Assembly: GCA_020736575.1 (NCBI GenBank)
Contig: JAGPYM010000029.1
Location: 372,001-436,000, forward strand
Direction of reading: 5' to 3'
DNA length: 64,000 bases
Source: Thelonectria olida
Lineage: Eukaryota > Ascomycota > Sordariomycetes > Hypocreales > Nectriaceae
Part shown: piece by piece, positions 53,810 through 64,000 of the stretch
Numbering within the stretch: position 1 is the first letter of the stretch
Layout: each line of letters starts with the position of its first letter
The notes under the pieces: model-generated
Told to the model about the DNA's origin: nothing
Seen by the model: the letters and a program-made list of their open reading frames with translations, nothing else
Databases searched by the model: none
Made by a program: the position numbers and the translations under genes

Positions 53810-54684
53810 CTACCCGAAGTTGACATGCCACAAGAGTATCATGGCCTTCCACCCCAGCCCGTGTAACGTCCCGGGCTCCGGATTTTCTAGGATATAGTCC
53901 TCAAGTCTCTCCTCCGTATAGAACGTGGTTAGTTGTTGCGATGAGGGGTGACCACTCGCCTCGGCATTGATGAACCCCACAGTGATAAGCAAATTGACAA
54001 ACCACAGGCGGAGACCTAAGGGCGGCCCGCCGGTCTCCTTGTGCTCCTTCTTCCGCCGAATATACGTCTTCGCAAGAGTCTTCAGAGTGACAAGACCTCC
54101 TTCAGGGTCGTCGATCATGGCCTGCAGCACTGTGGCAGCCAAGAGTAAGCATGTGCCTTGTCTGAAAGTTGCACAGAATCTTTTATCCTAAGAAAAGGAT
54201 AGCTGAGCCTCAATGTCACTTACTGTGCGGCTGGAGGGTATAATTGTCTCCCTGGCGGAAGTCGAGGCGCGTAAGGGAGCGGCCATGCTCCACGACGTTG
54301 TGCTTCCGAGAGTCGGCAAGGTCGAACGTTCCGTCTTCGCGCAATACCGGCTTGAGTGTGTTTGCCAAGGCGTGCCCGACGGTGCCGCTCATGTGAAGCG
54401 CCGTCATCAGCGCTGCCTCAAGCCGCGGCAGGGTGATGTTCTTGCCATCTAGCGGCCTATAAGTTGTCAGATGGGTGAGTTCGCTTCTCTAACTTCTTTA
54501 GCTTTTTAAACGTACAATATCCTTGGTTTGCGAGCGCATTCAAGCCGGGGCACGCTGCTCGGTCTGCAATATTGAGTCTAATGTAGGAATGGTCTTCCCC
54601 GCGAATTTTTCTCGCTTCCTCGTCTCGCCCCTTCGTCTCGAAGCTCAAGAGAGCTTTTACCGCATTCAATAAGGTGAAATACAT
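53810..54684 (-). CDS. Heme-thiolate peroxidase (chloroperoxidase / unspecific peroxygenase family)
   Basis: Exons 54684-54516, 54448-54224 and 54129-53810 give 237 aa, in the range of short members. The heme-thiolate motif is DRAACPGLNALANQGY (Cys ligand; usually PCP, here ACP). MTALHMSGTVGHALANTL leads to HNVVEHGRSLTRLDFRQGDN, the Mg-site/acid-base motif usually written EHDxS, here EHGRS. The last exon carries GLVTLKTLAKTYIRRKKEH, LRLWFVNLL and FYTEERLEDYILENPEP, typical of the family C-terminus. The introns, especially the 94-nt second one, were chosen to keep the family reading. There is no signal peptide. Function: peroxide-dependent oxygenation or halogenation. It is divergent from the alpha-dioxygenase-like gene. 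Confidence 0.82.
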
Positions 54685-55232
54685 TGTGCTTGCTGCTCGA
54701 TATTCAGCGTGCTTCGTGGAAATGTGCTCAGGCTGCTGCCACTAGTTTACATGCTTTCAGGCTCTTCTAACTCAGCCAGCCCCTGTTGAGTGTCTGCGCC
54801 CGAGTAGTAGCTCGCTTCGTTCCTCTCTCACCTTAAGTTCACCCAGAACAAGTCCAACCAACCAAATGCTGCGGCCACCCTAGCCACCCATCTCAGCCGG
54901 ACGGCAAGTTCTGCAATATGCCAATGGCACCACAAGCATCTCCCCTTCGTGCATCTGTCGGAATTCGATGAAAGTACTCTACATTGAATACACTTGGCAT
55001 GTGATTGTGTGAGGAAAGAATGCAGTCAGCTTGACAACGATGCGCGTCACGGATGATGAGTCGGTGACGGGATTGGAGGGCTGGTCCTTTGTTAGGCGAG
55101 AAGCAGCTTAAAACTCACTGAAGACCTTTCATCTCTTGCAGTCTTCTCCTCCCCGCGCCCAACTCGAAGCCTAAGTACTCGTTCATAGCAGATTGAGTCC
55201 CAGAATTCTCATCAGAGGCCTATCTAACCGAA
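54685..55232. promoter_or_regulatory. Divergent promoter of the two heme peroxidase genes
   Basis: 548 bp separate two heme oxidoreductase start codons facing away from each other, an arrangement compatible with co-regulation. No specific motif is assigned. Confidence 0.4.
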
Positions 55233-57293
55233 ATGGACCACCCAAAGATGTCTTTCCAGCCCTCATCCATTGAGCGGACCATGATCTCGGTATTCCACCT
55301 TATCAACAATTTCGTGTCGTGGTTCAAGTTGCCCGCCCTCTTGGGGGCGCTGAATCTCGCCGCCATGCGCATTGAGCTGCGAGGTTATAATCTCCATGAT
55401 GGCTACGCGTCCGCTTCTGCTCAGGGAAATTCTCAAGACGAGCCCATGGATGACGAACGCTATCTGAATGCACGTCACTCGGATGGGAAGTTTAACTCGC
55501 TCGAACTTCCCCTCATGGGCTGTGCTGGAATGCGCTTTGGTCGAAACTTCCCGAGAAAGTATTGCCAGAAACCGACTGAAGATGAACTCTGGACGCCAAA
55601 TCCAAGAGTCGTCAGCGACCGCTTTATGGCACGCAAACCAGATGGCTTTATCCCAGCCACAACGCTCAATCTGCTTGCTGCTGCTTGGATCCAGTTCCAG
55701 ACACACGATTGGTTCAATCATGAGCTGGTAAGATCTGACGCATTCCAGCACATAGAGGACGTGAAAACGGACAACCAGCTAACCCTGATTGGCAGAGCGA
55801 CGAGTCCTTCAATATCCCGCTGCCTGTTGGCGACCGATGGTCCGACGGCCGTATGGAGCTTCCTCAGACGAAGCCTGACGCCACTCTTGACCCTTTCGAC
55901 CTTAAATGCCCTGGGTACAAGAACTTGAACACCTCATGGTGGGATGGCTCACAGATCTATGGGTTGAGTGAGGAGGCGACTTCAAAGTTGAGAACCCGAA
56001 ACCCCGATGGAAAGCTGATGTTTACTGAGGGCGGTAAAGAAGCTTTCCTACCCCGAGACAAAGATGATAATCCCCTCACTGGCTTTAACAATAATTGGTG
56101 GATAGGCATGGAGATACTGCATACCCTGTTTGCTCTTGAGCATAACTCCCTTTGTGACATGTTTCGAAAGGCATACCCCAACTGGACTGGGTAAGGCCGC
56201 TTCTATGGATTTGCCCTTGAAGTTGTAGCTAAAGATGTCTAGAGCGACCAGATCTTTGACAAAGCTAGGCTGGTCAACTGTGCGCAAATGGCAAAGATCC
56301 ACACAGTGGAATGGACTCCTGCTATTCTCGCACACCCTGCTCTTCAGATTGGCATGAATGCCAACTGGTGGGGCATTGCTGGCGAGGCCCTTACAAAGCT
56401 GGCTGGGAGAATATCGAAGAGGAGCGAGATCATTTCTGGCATTCCCGGTTCAGGGGTTGACCATGACGGCATTCCCTACAGCCTCACAGAGGAATTCGTA
56501 TCCGTTTATAGGATGCCATCCCTCATTCCCGGTAAGGCATCCTGTTGAGTATTCCCCTTATGTCGTTCTAAGTAAGGGGTTCAGAAAATATCGCCTTCTT
56601 TAACGCGAAAGATGGGAAGCACCAAACCACAATCCCTATTGTAGATATGATATTTGAGAAGGCGCAGAAGCCTTTTGCTACAGGCCTCTCGTTCGCCGAT
56701 ACGTTCTACTCCTTCGGCATTAACTATCCTGGAGCCATTACCAACAACAATTACCCTGACTTCTTACGCGACTTGACTTCCCCGGATGGCCTCCACCGGG
56801 ACATGGGTACCGTCGACATCTTACGCGACCGTGAGCGCGGCGTCCCGCGGTACTGTGACTTCCGACGCATGCTGCGCATGCATGTGCCGACTACATTTGA
56901 GGAACTGACCGGCGGCAACAAGGCGCTCGCACAGAGCTCTCCGAGGTGTACAACGGAGACATTGAGGCCATCGACACACTGGTCGGCCCGCACAGTGAGC
57001 CTGTGATCCCCCGCTTCGGCTTCAGTGAGACGGCGTACCGCATCTTCATTGTCATGGCATCGCGGCGGCTCAAGAGCGACCGCTTTATTGCCGGGCAGTG
57101 GAATACCAAGACATACACGAAGAAGGGTTTCCATTGGGTGCAGCATACGACTATGAAGGATGTGCTGATCAGGCACTTTCCTGAGCTAAAGGAGACGCTA
57201 AAAAAGAGTAAGAATGTGTTTGCGCCTTGGGTCCAGTTGGGCGAGTCGAAGAAATATCAAGGGCTTGAGACGACTGTTTCGGAAGTCGTGTGA
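55233..57293 (+). CDS. Alpha-dioxygenase-like heme peroxidase, with one frameshift and a missing proximal His
   Basis: Exons 55233-55727, 55796-56190, 56245-56531 and 56585 onward join in frame. The protein shows FQTHDWFNHE (distal His region), NTSWWDGSQIYG, GMEILHTLFALEHNSLCDMF, ARLVNCAQMAKIHTVEWTP and YSLTEEFVSVYRMPSLIP, the order of plant and fungal fatty-acid alpha-dioxygenases. In that family and in cyclooxygenases the catalytic Tyr is followed three residues later by the heme-ligating His. Here Tyr 385 is followed by Pro 388 (CCA, 56516-56518). At about 56933 the frame shifts: KALAQ continues as LSEVYNGDIEAIDTLVG one frame over, as if one base were lost. The rest is open to 57293, with FIAGQWNTKTYTKKG. 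Either a young pseudogene, an altered enzyme with a sequence error, or both. Confidence 0.75.
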
Positions 57294-58665
57294 AAGGGGG
57301 GATTCGATTTCTGACGAGTTCAAGTTTCCTATTTGAACTATTTTGGTCTCAATTGTACGTTTCAGTTGACGGAACGAGTTACAACTAAATAATTTGAAAT
57401 ACCATGAGATGCACATCCATTATAAGTGGAAATGCGTAGTCTCTGTGCGTCTGAGGGGAAGCTTGATCAGACACGAGCAACGAAATGGCAGTAATGATAG
57501 GAAATGGGCGTGAGAAGAACATGTAGGGCTTTATTTAGCTGGACTGGTATGGCATTCGGATTGGATCAGAATGAGAATCTACGGGTCTAGCTAGACGAAA
57601 CAGCGGCATATCAACCATCACTTCACGAAATGGTTGAAACGCAGAAGAAAGTCATCGTCACCGCGGAGCAAGAGCTGTCACACGCCTCACAGCCTTCAGC
57701 GGCATCAGATGCAGCCCCTATATCCCTATGGACGGCACCTTTTTGCGAGAGAAAGGAAACTGGCGCCCTCTCATTAGTCTGTACCCCTGTAGATCCTTTT
57801 TTACTCCAAAAGGGACTTGCACATAATCGCCCCTCTTCTATTTTTTTTAATCAAAAATGGACAGTCGCCCCTTCTTATCGGCCACACCACCTTCCTCCAC
57901 TGCTACAATCATCACCAGTTTTGCTTTTTCTCATCTCCAACCTCTAACGTCTTTGGCCTTGATAAACTGGACCATATTACTGTCGAATAGAAGGCATATG
58001 CTGGGGTGTTACGTGTGAGTCAAAGGTCTTAATTGCTTATAGAAATAGCAGATCCTTCAGGGACAGACACTTAACGAGACAACACACAACACGAATTCAC
58101 TGATCTGGCATCAATGGACCGAATTCACGTACTCTCTGACAACTACATTTCAGCATTACGTTAAATAGTAATTTCACTGATGGCGTCATGCAAACGCGTA
58201 AAGAACGCGTTAGAGAAATCGCCATAAATATTGTCACGCATGCAACCAGCTCCACAACTCCCTCTATTAATCCTATTAATCACCACCATTATTATTATCA
58301 TCAGATATATGATCCACCAAGATTACACGCCAAAACAGGACGCAACATCGGAATATCTGTGCCTGTCACATGTAAGGCAATCCAATTGCGTCGCGTTTAC
58401 GTCACATCGCCGCCTCAAATCTTAATTGCAGCCGCGTGGCGAACCTCGCACAGAGAAGTGGCCTGACCCGCCATGACCATTCTCATTGCCATTACTTTCA
58501 GTGTGAAGGAGTCTAGCGTGGGGATGTCCGAGTTGGAATGTAAAACAACGGAAACTTTATAACGAGTACATAGTATGAGTTGGTGTTCAACATGTGATTC
58601 ACATGGCAGTTCTCGTCCGAGGCCATATAGATAATGTTGGTTGCCCGAACAAACTGATGGGATAA
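57294..58665. other. Gene-poor intergenic region
   Basis: Short frames at 57630-57947, 58188-58466 and 58415-58675 lack domains. Nothing else was recognised. Confidence 0.4.
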
Positions 58666-59488
58666 ATAACACCAAGGAATCAAGACAACGGACCTAATAA
58701 GGAAAAGGCTTCAAGCCACTACTCGTACAACGAATATTGTGGAAAGACTTCTCGGCTCTCTGGCGGGCGTCCGCCGTCGATTCGCTCGCGAGGGCTTCGC
58801 GGTGCGGTTGCGGCATATCAGGCTGTTCTGGATAAAGCTGATAGGCAGCTGTTCATCACTACCGCAATTACATTTGTGGAGGTAACTGTCCAAAAAAAAA
58901 TTGACCGAAAGCGAGGTGGACAGAATTCTAAGGGCTGCAGGGACCTTTTTACTAAGGGAAGCGGTCAAGCCTTACGGGTACTGGTCATACACATCACGAA
59001 GCACATTCTGAAGGGATTCGGTCAGGACCTTGGCAACGCATCAGACATATGGGAAGGAATATTGAGCAACAGAGTAAATGCGGACACTCTTGCATTGATA
59101 CGGACCTACAATTTGCTCAGCTTCTTCGTTGATCTAGCAGAACCCGCCAAACTCTACGTTGAAGGCGATGGGACGAGGGACGACGTCCGCGCGACCGACA
59201 ATCCTTACAACGAATTAGACTTAACCAAGCTAATGAACAGACATGGTATGATATGTCAGCTTCAGCGACTGGTTAAAATCTCTTGCCAAAATCCTATATA
59301 CAGTTCCAGGCGACGAATCCCTGCTCAAAAATCCATGGATGGATAGCCGTGTGACGAGCGACGACTTTCCTTCCGCAACTTTCACGGCCCAGCCTAGTCG
59401 ACCTCGGCGAGTTGGGCAATGGATAAGATCTCCCAAAAGGGGCCAGATTGCAGCTCAGAATGGGGGGGAGAGATATGGCCTTTTATAA
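58666..59488 (+). CDS. Unrecognised two-exon ORF, possible gene or gene remnant without a visible start
   Basis: The frame is open from a stop at 58663 to 59245, about 193 codons with no early ATG. It contains AVAAYQAVLDKADRQLFITT, IHITKHILKGFGQDLGN and YNLLSFFVDLAEPAKLYVEG. A regular GTATGA...TATACAG intron (59246-59303) then leads in frame to 61 further codons ending at 59488 (LLKNPWMDSRV, RRVGQWIRSP). An optional 42-nt intron at 58882-58923 is also possible. Two long open segments joined by a consensus intron argue for real coding sequence, at least in the past. I do not recognise the family. The missing start means a 5' exon is unresolved or lost. Confidence 0.4.
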
Positions 59489-60255
59489 ATGGTGTTACCG
59501 GGGAATACTTCTGGCTGCAACTTGCCTGCCAAAAGTTGAGAAGCAGGTTCAGAAGGCAGGTGGAGGGCATCTTTAATAGGGGCGATGGCATCCTCTAGGA
59601 TCTGATTGAGTGTGCCGGAGAGAGAAGTCTAGCAGGAGGCGAAACACGCTCATTCAACGAACACATACAAGCATGGACGCACAGGATGAGTTGGAAAAGA
59701 GTTTGGTAAGGGTGCTTATAAACTTACCAAAGGTCCCTTAGGAATATACAAATTATAGTTAAAAAAGGGATATAAGAACTATAAAATTATAATATATATC
59801 TTATAGAATTGTTAAAACTTTCCTCGCTATATAATTTAGGTGAGTAATAATATACCTTTCATTTAGCGTAGTGTAATTCGCTTTACCCTCCTAGAGTGAC
59901 CCGTAGAGTTTTCGCGCACTCCGTGGGAGGCTTGCACCGCCTGAGGTTGGTAAGCTGATGTGGCTTCGCCACGTTCGACAAATGTGGCTGTGCTATGATT
60001 GTATGATCTCCGACGCCCGCTATGTGGCTCAGCACGCCATTATGTTATCGTTTTGGCGGAAACCTACGATCATGCGTTCAGTAGACATCGGGAGAGGTCA
60101 CAACTGATCCCTTACATAAGAGCGACGCGAAGCAGAGCCTTCATAATTCATATCCCGCTCACATGGCCAAATTTGACTGGAATTCATTTATGAAAATCAC
60201 AGCTCGATAACACTATCGCCAACTTCGGACAGACGTCGACGCCGCGAATAGCAAA
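59489..60255. other. Intergenic with an AT-rich patch and a small hairpin
   Basis: AT-rich sequence lies at about 59740-59870. A GTGGC-TTC-GCCAC hairpin lies at about 59959-59971. No gene is supported; the last part is the bZIP promoter. Confidence 0.4.
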
Positions 60256-61368
60256 ATGAATGAGATCGTTAGCATCACCACAGTCTCCTCGCCATCGCCC
60301 TCTGTTACTTCACGCTCTAGTCGGCCTGCCTCTCCCGCCTCATCGCACACAACTAGCATGATCCGATCATCTTCAGCAGGGCCCGCTAAGCCCAAGCGAA
60401 AGGGTATATTACTTTTTTCCTTTATTTGCTTGTTAGTCTTACTTCATTGTTCCCATATTATGGATCTGTAACGCACTATAGTAGATAGGAAGAAAGCAAA
60501 GCAAGACAGCCTACTCCTACTATACTAACACAACATTATTCAGGCACCCGAAGTGCTCGTACCCTTACTCCCTCACAACTCGCTCGCAAGAGAGCAAACG
60601 ATCGAGAGGCGCAGAGAGCCATCCGCGCCCGCACTAAGGAGCACATCGAGCAGTTAGAGCGCGAGTTAGAGGAGCGCAAGAGCAAGCAGAGCAGCGACCA
60701 GACCGTCGAAGAGCTGCTGCGCCGCAACAAGGCACTCGAGGAAGAGCTCATACAACTCAAGGACAATATGGGAGTGCCAATGACTTCATCACCTTACTCT
60801 GCATCAGGTATAAATCCACAACAGCTTCTCATCACCAGGCGAGCTCTCGTTAACATCAACAGCCTACGACGGCGACCTTGGCACTAGTAGCGATGCCATT
60901 CCTATCCCTCGCGAATCACCATTCCATGGCGACTATAACTACCTCCTGGACTACAGCGAACAATACGTCCCTCCACCCATCAACTGCGAATCCTGGGCGA
61001 GCACCGCCCCCTGCTCTGTCCTCTTTGACGCGTCGAGCTCATCATCATCAGCCGACAGCTATAGTGCTGGTTATATACCAACCAGCTTGCCCATCTCGAT
61101 CCTTCCCTCTAATAACATCAGCTCCTTAAGCACTAGCGCCGTCGGTCATAAGGACGTTGTTAAGATGGAGTATAACCATGTGGACTATCCAGACATGATT
61201 ACCCAAGGGCTTCCACTACCCAACATGAGGCCTGGCGAGGAGGCTAATCACACTCCGTGTCTAGACACCGGGTTCGGCCCCAGAAAACCTCCGCTGCAGC
61301 CCGACACTCCCCAATCTCACCCCAACATGTCGCATGACCAGCAGCAGCAGTGCCCCTGGAACATGTAG
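60256..61368 (+). CDS. bZIP transcription factor, C-terminally truncated by a stop codon
   Basis: Exons 60256-60403, 60544-60807 and 60863-61368 (introns of 140 and 55 nt) give 305 aa. A Ser/Pro-rich N-terminus precedes the basic region LARKRANDREAQRAIRARTK and a zipper-like helix (HIEQLERELEE, then VEELLRRNKALEEELIQL). The middle is rich in Ser, Pro and acidic residues. The protein stops at PWNM-TAG; in the related fungal bZIP family this position is Trp (PWxMW...) and is followed by a conserved C-terminal DUF3425-type region. Remnants of that region lie downstream. TGG>TAG is a G>A change. The DNA-binding part is intact, so a truncated regulator could still be made. Confidence 0.75.
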
Positions 61369-61661
61369 GGCACCCTTCAGGCGCCGTCGTCGGTCTACTA
61401 AACCGTTGCCACGGAGGCTCAAACCGTCGGGTGCTCGGCCTGATCCCGCCGCTAACGTGCCGCCTCGATAAGCCTCTGGTCGGCTTCGTCCAGAACTGTT
61501 CCCGGCAGCCCCAGGCCAAGGCGATCTACCAGATCCTAGGACCTGCGGAGCTCGACATGCACCTCCGTTTCGAGATAATGATGGCCAGGAACAGCTCGCT
61601 GGCTAGAAGCAACCCAGCCAAAGGCGAAACTGCCTCCGCCATGCAAGATTGCCACACGTAA
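61369..61661 (+). pseudogene. Relic of the bZIP gene's C-terminal domain
   Basis: Directly after the TAG the same frame reads GTLQAPSSV and then hits further stops. Another frame reads GHPSGAVVGLLNRCHGG and LIPPLTCRLDKPLVGFVQN, resembling the DUF3425 core (IPPxCPLD...LLxF). The frame then decays to a stop at 61661. This supports loss of a longer original C-terminus through a stop codon plus at least one frameshift. Confidence 0.5.
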
Positions 61662-61954
61662 CCTTCAACCTTCTAGTCTTAACATAGCCGCGAAATATAG
61701 TGCTAGAATTAGTTCCTCTTTTAATATAAAACATCCAAATAATATTAGGAACCGCGCTAAATTAAAAGAAAGAGAAATAAAATAAATATATAATATAACT
61801 TACTTAATTAAAAATAATAAAGCCCTATTTTAAAACTATACTATTAGTAAAATATTAAAACCTTTTTTAACTTTTATAAAAGTATAATAATATAATTAAA
61901 TAATAAAATATATTAAAAAGTTTATATAATAATAAAAATTACTTATTATTATTT

Positions 61955-62850
61955 ATTAAAATAAATTTAATATTAGTATATAATAAAAATTAATATAAAT
62001 AAAACCCAGCCTTATATTTATTATAATAAGCTTTTTAATAGGGCTTACAATTAGTCTTAAGGTAAAAGTTCCTACTAAGTAAACCTTACTTAAGGAACTA
62101 TATTTATTATAATATACTTTTTTATAAGGTTTATAATTAGCTTTTAAATAAAAATTCTTATTAAATAAATATTATTTAAAAAACCTTATTTTAAGCTTTT
62201 AATATAAAAGTACTATTCTTTTAAAGTCTAGATTATATAATTTAACTATGTATATAATATATAATTTAATATAATTAACTTCCTACTAATTAAATAAATT
62301 ATAATTTAAAAAGATAATATTAATATAATAACTTAATATTTATTAAATTATATAAATTTTTATAAATATATTTATTTAATTAAAAAGCTTAAAAAGTATT
62401 TTAAATAATTATAACTTTTTAATATTTCTATATTAGCTAATATTAAAATAAAATAAGCTTAGTATTAATATATAATAAAAGTTAATATAAGTAAAACCTA
62501 GTTTTATATTTAATATAATAAGCTTTTTTGTAAGTTTATAATTAGCTTTTAAATAAGAATTCTTATTTAAATAAACCTTATTTTAAAAAACCTTATTTTA
62601 AGCTTTTAATATAAAAATACTATGTTTTTAAACTCTAATTTATATAATTTAACTAATTATATAATATATAACTTAATATAACTAACTTTTTATTAATTAA
62701 ATAAATTATAATTTAATAAAATAATATTAATATAATAGTTTAATATCTATTAAATTATATAAATTTCCTTAAGTTTATTTATTTAATTAAAAAACTTAAA
62801 AAGCATTTTAAATAGTTATAACTTTTTAATATTCTTATATTAACTAATAT
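61955..62850. repeat. Direct tandem duplication of about 400-490 bp
   Basis: The segment starting with AATAAAACCCAG near 62001 recurs as AGTAAAACCTAG near 62493. The shared order continues through AAGCTTTT, CTTTTAAATAA, TTTTAAGCTTTTAATATAAAA, ATTTAACTA and AAAAAGTATTTTAAATAATTAT. The offset falls from ~490 to ~407 bp because the first copy contains an extra internal duplication of ~85 bp (about 62020-62190). Confidence 0.65.
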
Positions 62851-63020
62851 AAATATACTATTAAAAGTAATATATATAAATTAATTTAATTCTTTTAAGC
62901 TATTAAAATCTAATTAAAAAACTAAATATATAAAAAAATAATTTTAAATTTTTTAATAGGAAAGTTAATTAACTTAATTGCCTTTTAAATTAGGTAAAAG
63001 ATAATAGGCTTAATTTGTTA

Positions 63021-63690
63021 AAGCTAGAGCTATAGTAGAAAATAAAGGTTAAAAGCTTTAGGAGTAAATAGAAAAATAGAGAGTAAAGATATTTAAATTC
63101 TAATAGAATATTTAGAATTAGCAAATTAAGGCAGTTATAAAAATGTAAAAAAGGTTCTAATTAGTTAAATGTTTATTATAGATATTAATAATTAGATTAG
63201 GTTGGATAAGGGGAGGAAAACCCTTATCTTTTATATATAATAAATTAGGTCCTATTAGCCTTAGGTAAAGGATATATATATTAGATAAAAACTCTATTAT
63301 TCCTCTATTTAATAGTATTTAGAATGCTTATATAAGTGTATTTCTTCTTATTTAAATAGTTAGTTAAAAGTGAAAGATTTAAAAGGCGTATTAGATTATT
63401 ATATATTTTAATGCGCTTTCCTATTTGGGATTATATGCCTTATTAGGGCGGATATTGCCTATTAGGGTAAGGATAATATATACTAGTAGGTCTGCCTTTT
63501 TAATTTAAAAATAAGTAAAATATTCTAAATAAAAATGTAATTAATAAGGTATATAGGGTAAAAAAGTATATTATTATAATCCTTATATTTTTATAGATTT
63601 ATTAATAAATTTTATTCCTTTTATAAGTAAAGTATAATTAAGTTATTCTATTTTATATATTTAAGCTTATATAAAGACTAGCTTTTATAT
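63021..63690 (+). repeat. Third copy of the palindrome-arm repeat
   Basis: AAGCTAGAGCTATAGTAGAA at 63021 starts a ~670-bp stretch that matches the left arm of the 14.6-kb element in order and orientation, and the right arm in inverse. It passes through AAGGCAGTTATAAAAATGTA, AGATTAGGTTGGATAAGGGG, GGTCCTATTAGCC and GGTCTGCCTTTTT. It keeps more C and G than the other two copies, so it is less mutated and the best guide to the ancestral sequence. Confidence 0.75.
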
Positions 63691-64000
63691 AATTAAAATA
63701 ACTAATTATTTTTTAAAAAAATATTAAAATATAATTTAAAGTTATAACTTTAAGAGCTATTATATATAATAGTAATAATTTAAATAGTTATTTAAAAGGT
63801 TATAAAAAAACAATTTAAAAATTAAAAGTAAGTTAAATAGACAAGTAAATATAAGGGTTAAAAAAATAGAAAGGGGCTAAAAGAGTTAAATAAAAAAAAA
63901 AGTTTAAAAATAAGTTAAAAAGGTTTAAAACTAATTAAACTAATAGAAATAAATAAAGCAATTAAATAGAAAAATATATAAAAGAATTAATATAATAATA

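Larger units (their letters stand above)
61690..64000. repeat. AT-rich, RIP-like repeat block, continuing past the window
   Basis: From about 61690 the sequence becomes almost purely A+T with dense TpA and no reading frames, beginning ~30 bp after the bZIP relic. It contains a long tandem duplication and one copy of the palindrome-arm repeat (listed separately). The far boundary is outside the window. Confidence 0.8.

Noticed and set aside
61690..64000. Regularly recurring short AT motifs that could suggest a CRISPR-like array or an origin
   Set aside because: The repeats are long, diverged tandem and dispersed copies in eukaryotic RIP-like DNA; there are no uniform short repeats with unique spacers.
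1..64000. tRNA, rRNA or other structured RNA genes
   Set aside because: I looked for T-loop (GGTTCGA) and cloverleaf-like patterns by eye and saw none convincing; a dedicated scan could still find one.

Overview
The window is nuclear DNA from a filamentous ascomycete (Pezizomycotina, probably Sordariomycetes). The evidence is short GT-AG introns of about 46-96 nt with CTAAC/CTGAC-type branch sites, several Zn2Cys6 regulators, a HET-domain gene, a NACHT-type NLR, secreted glycosidases, and two very AT-rich blocks that look like repeats mutated by RIP (repeat-induced point mutation). The species cannot be named from the sequence. All functional calls rest on motifs recognised by eye; no search was run.

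Layout. 0-8 kb holds the 3' end of a regulator, a secreted repeat protein, an SGNH esterase, a tiny GH3 beta-glucosidase deletion relic and a DUF1080 (3-keto-disaccharide hydrolase type) enzyme. 8.3-11.8 kb holds two convergent, broken Zn2Cys6-family regulator genes. 12.0-14.3 kb is a HET-domain gene. 14.59-16.78 kb is a 2.19 kb AT-rich element with 37-bp terminal inverted repeats, a TA target duplication and a ~600-bp-arm internal palindrome. 16.9-24.5 kb has an F-box protein, a decayed subtilase-domain gene, a four-helix membrane protein and a kinase-beta-propeller protein whose VAIK lysine is Asn. 25.5-28.0 kb is an intact secreted GH3 beta-glucosidase.

29.8-43.6 kb is the most coherent block: membrane dipeptidase, Zn2Cys6 regulator, aspartate-type aminotransferase, allantoate-permease-like MFS carrier, 5-oxoprolinase/hydantoinase and D-2-hydroxyacid dehydrogenase. 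They are arranged in divergent pairs, and the intergenic regions are rich in CGG/CCG dyads, several with exactly 10 bp spacing. I read this as a candidate catabolic cluster for a peptide, pyroglutamyl or other cyclic-amide nitrogen source with its own regulator. The substrate is inference.

44-52.3 kb holds a truncated Est1-like ORF and a large DUF7708-like/coiled-coil/NACHT/beta-propeller NLR gene. 53.8-57.3 kb holds a divergent pair, a heme-thiolate peroxidase and an alpha-dioxygenase-like heme peroxidase. The second lacks the expected proximal heme histidine and has a 1-nt frameshift. 58.7-61.7 kb holds an unrecognised two-exon ORF and a bZIP gene cut short by a stop codon. 61.7-64.0 kb is a second AT-rich repeat block, which carries a third copy of the palindrome arm of the 14.6-kb element.
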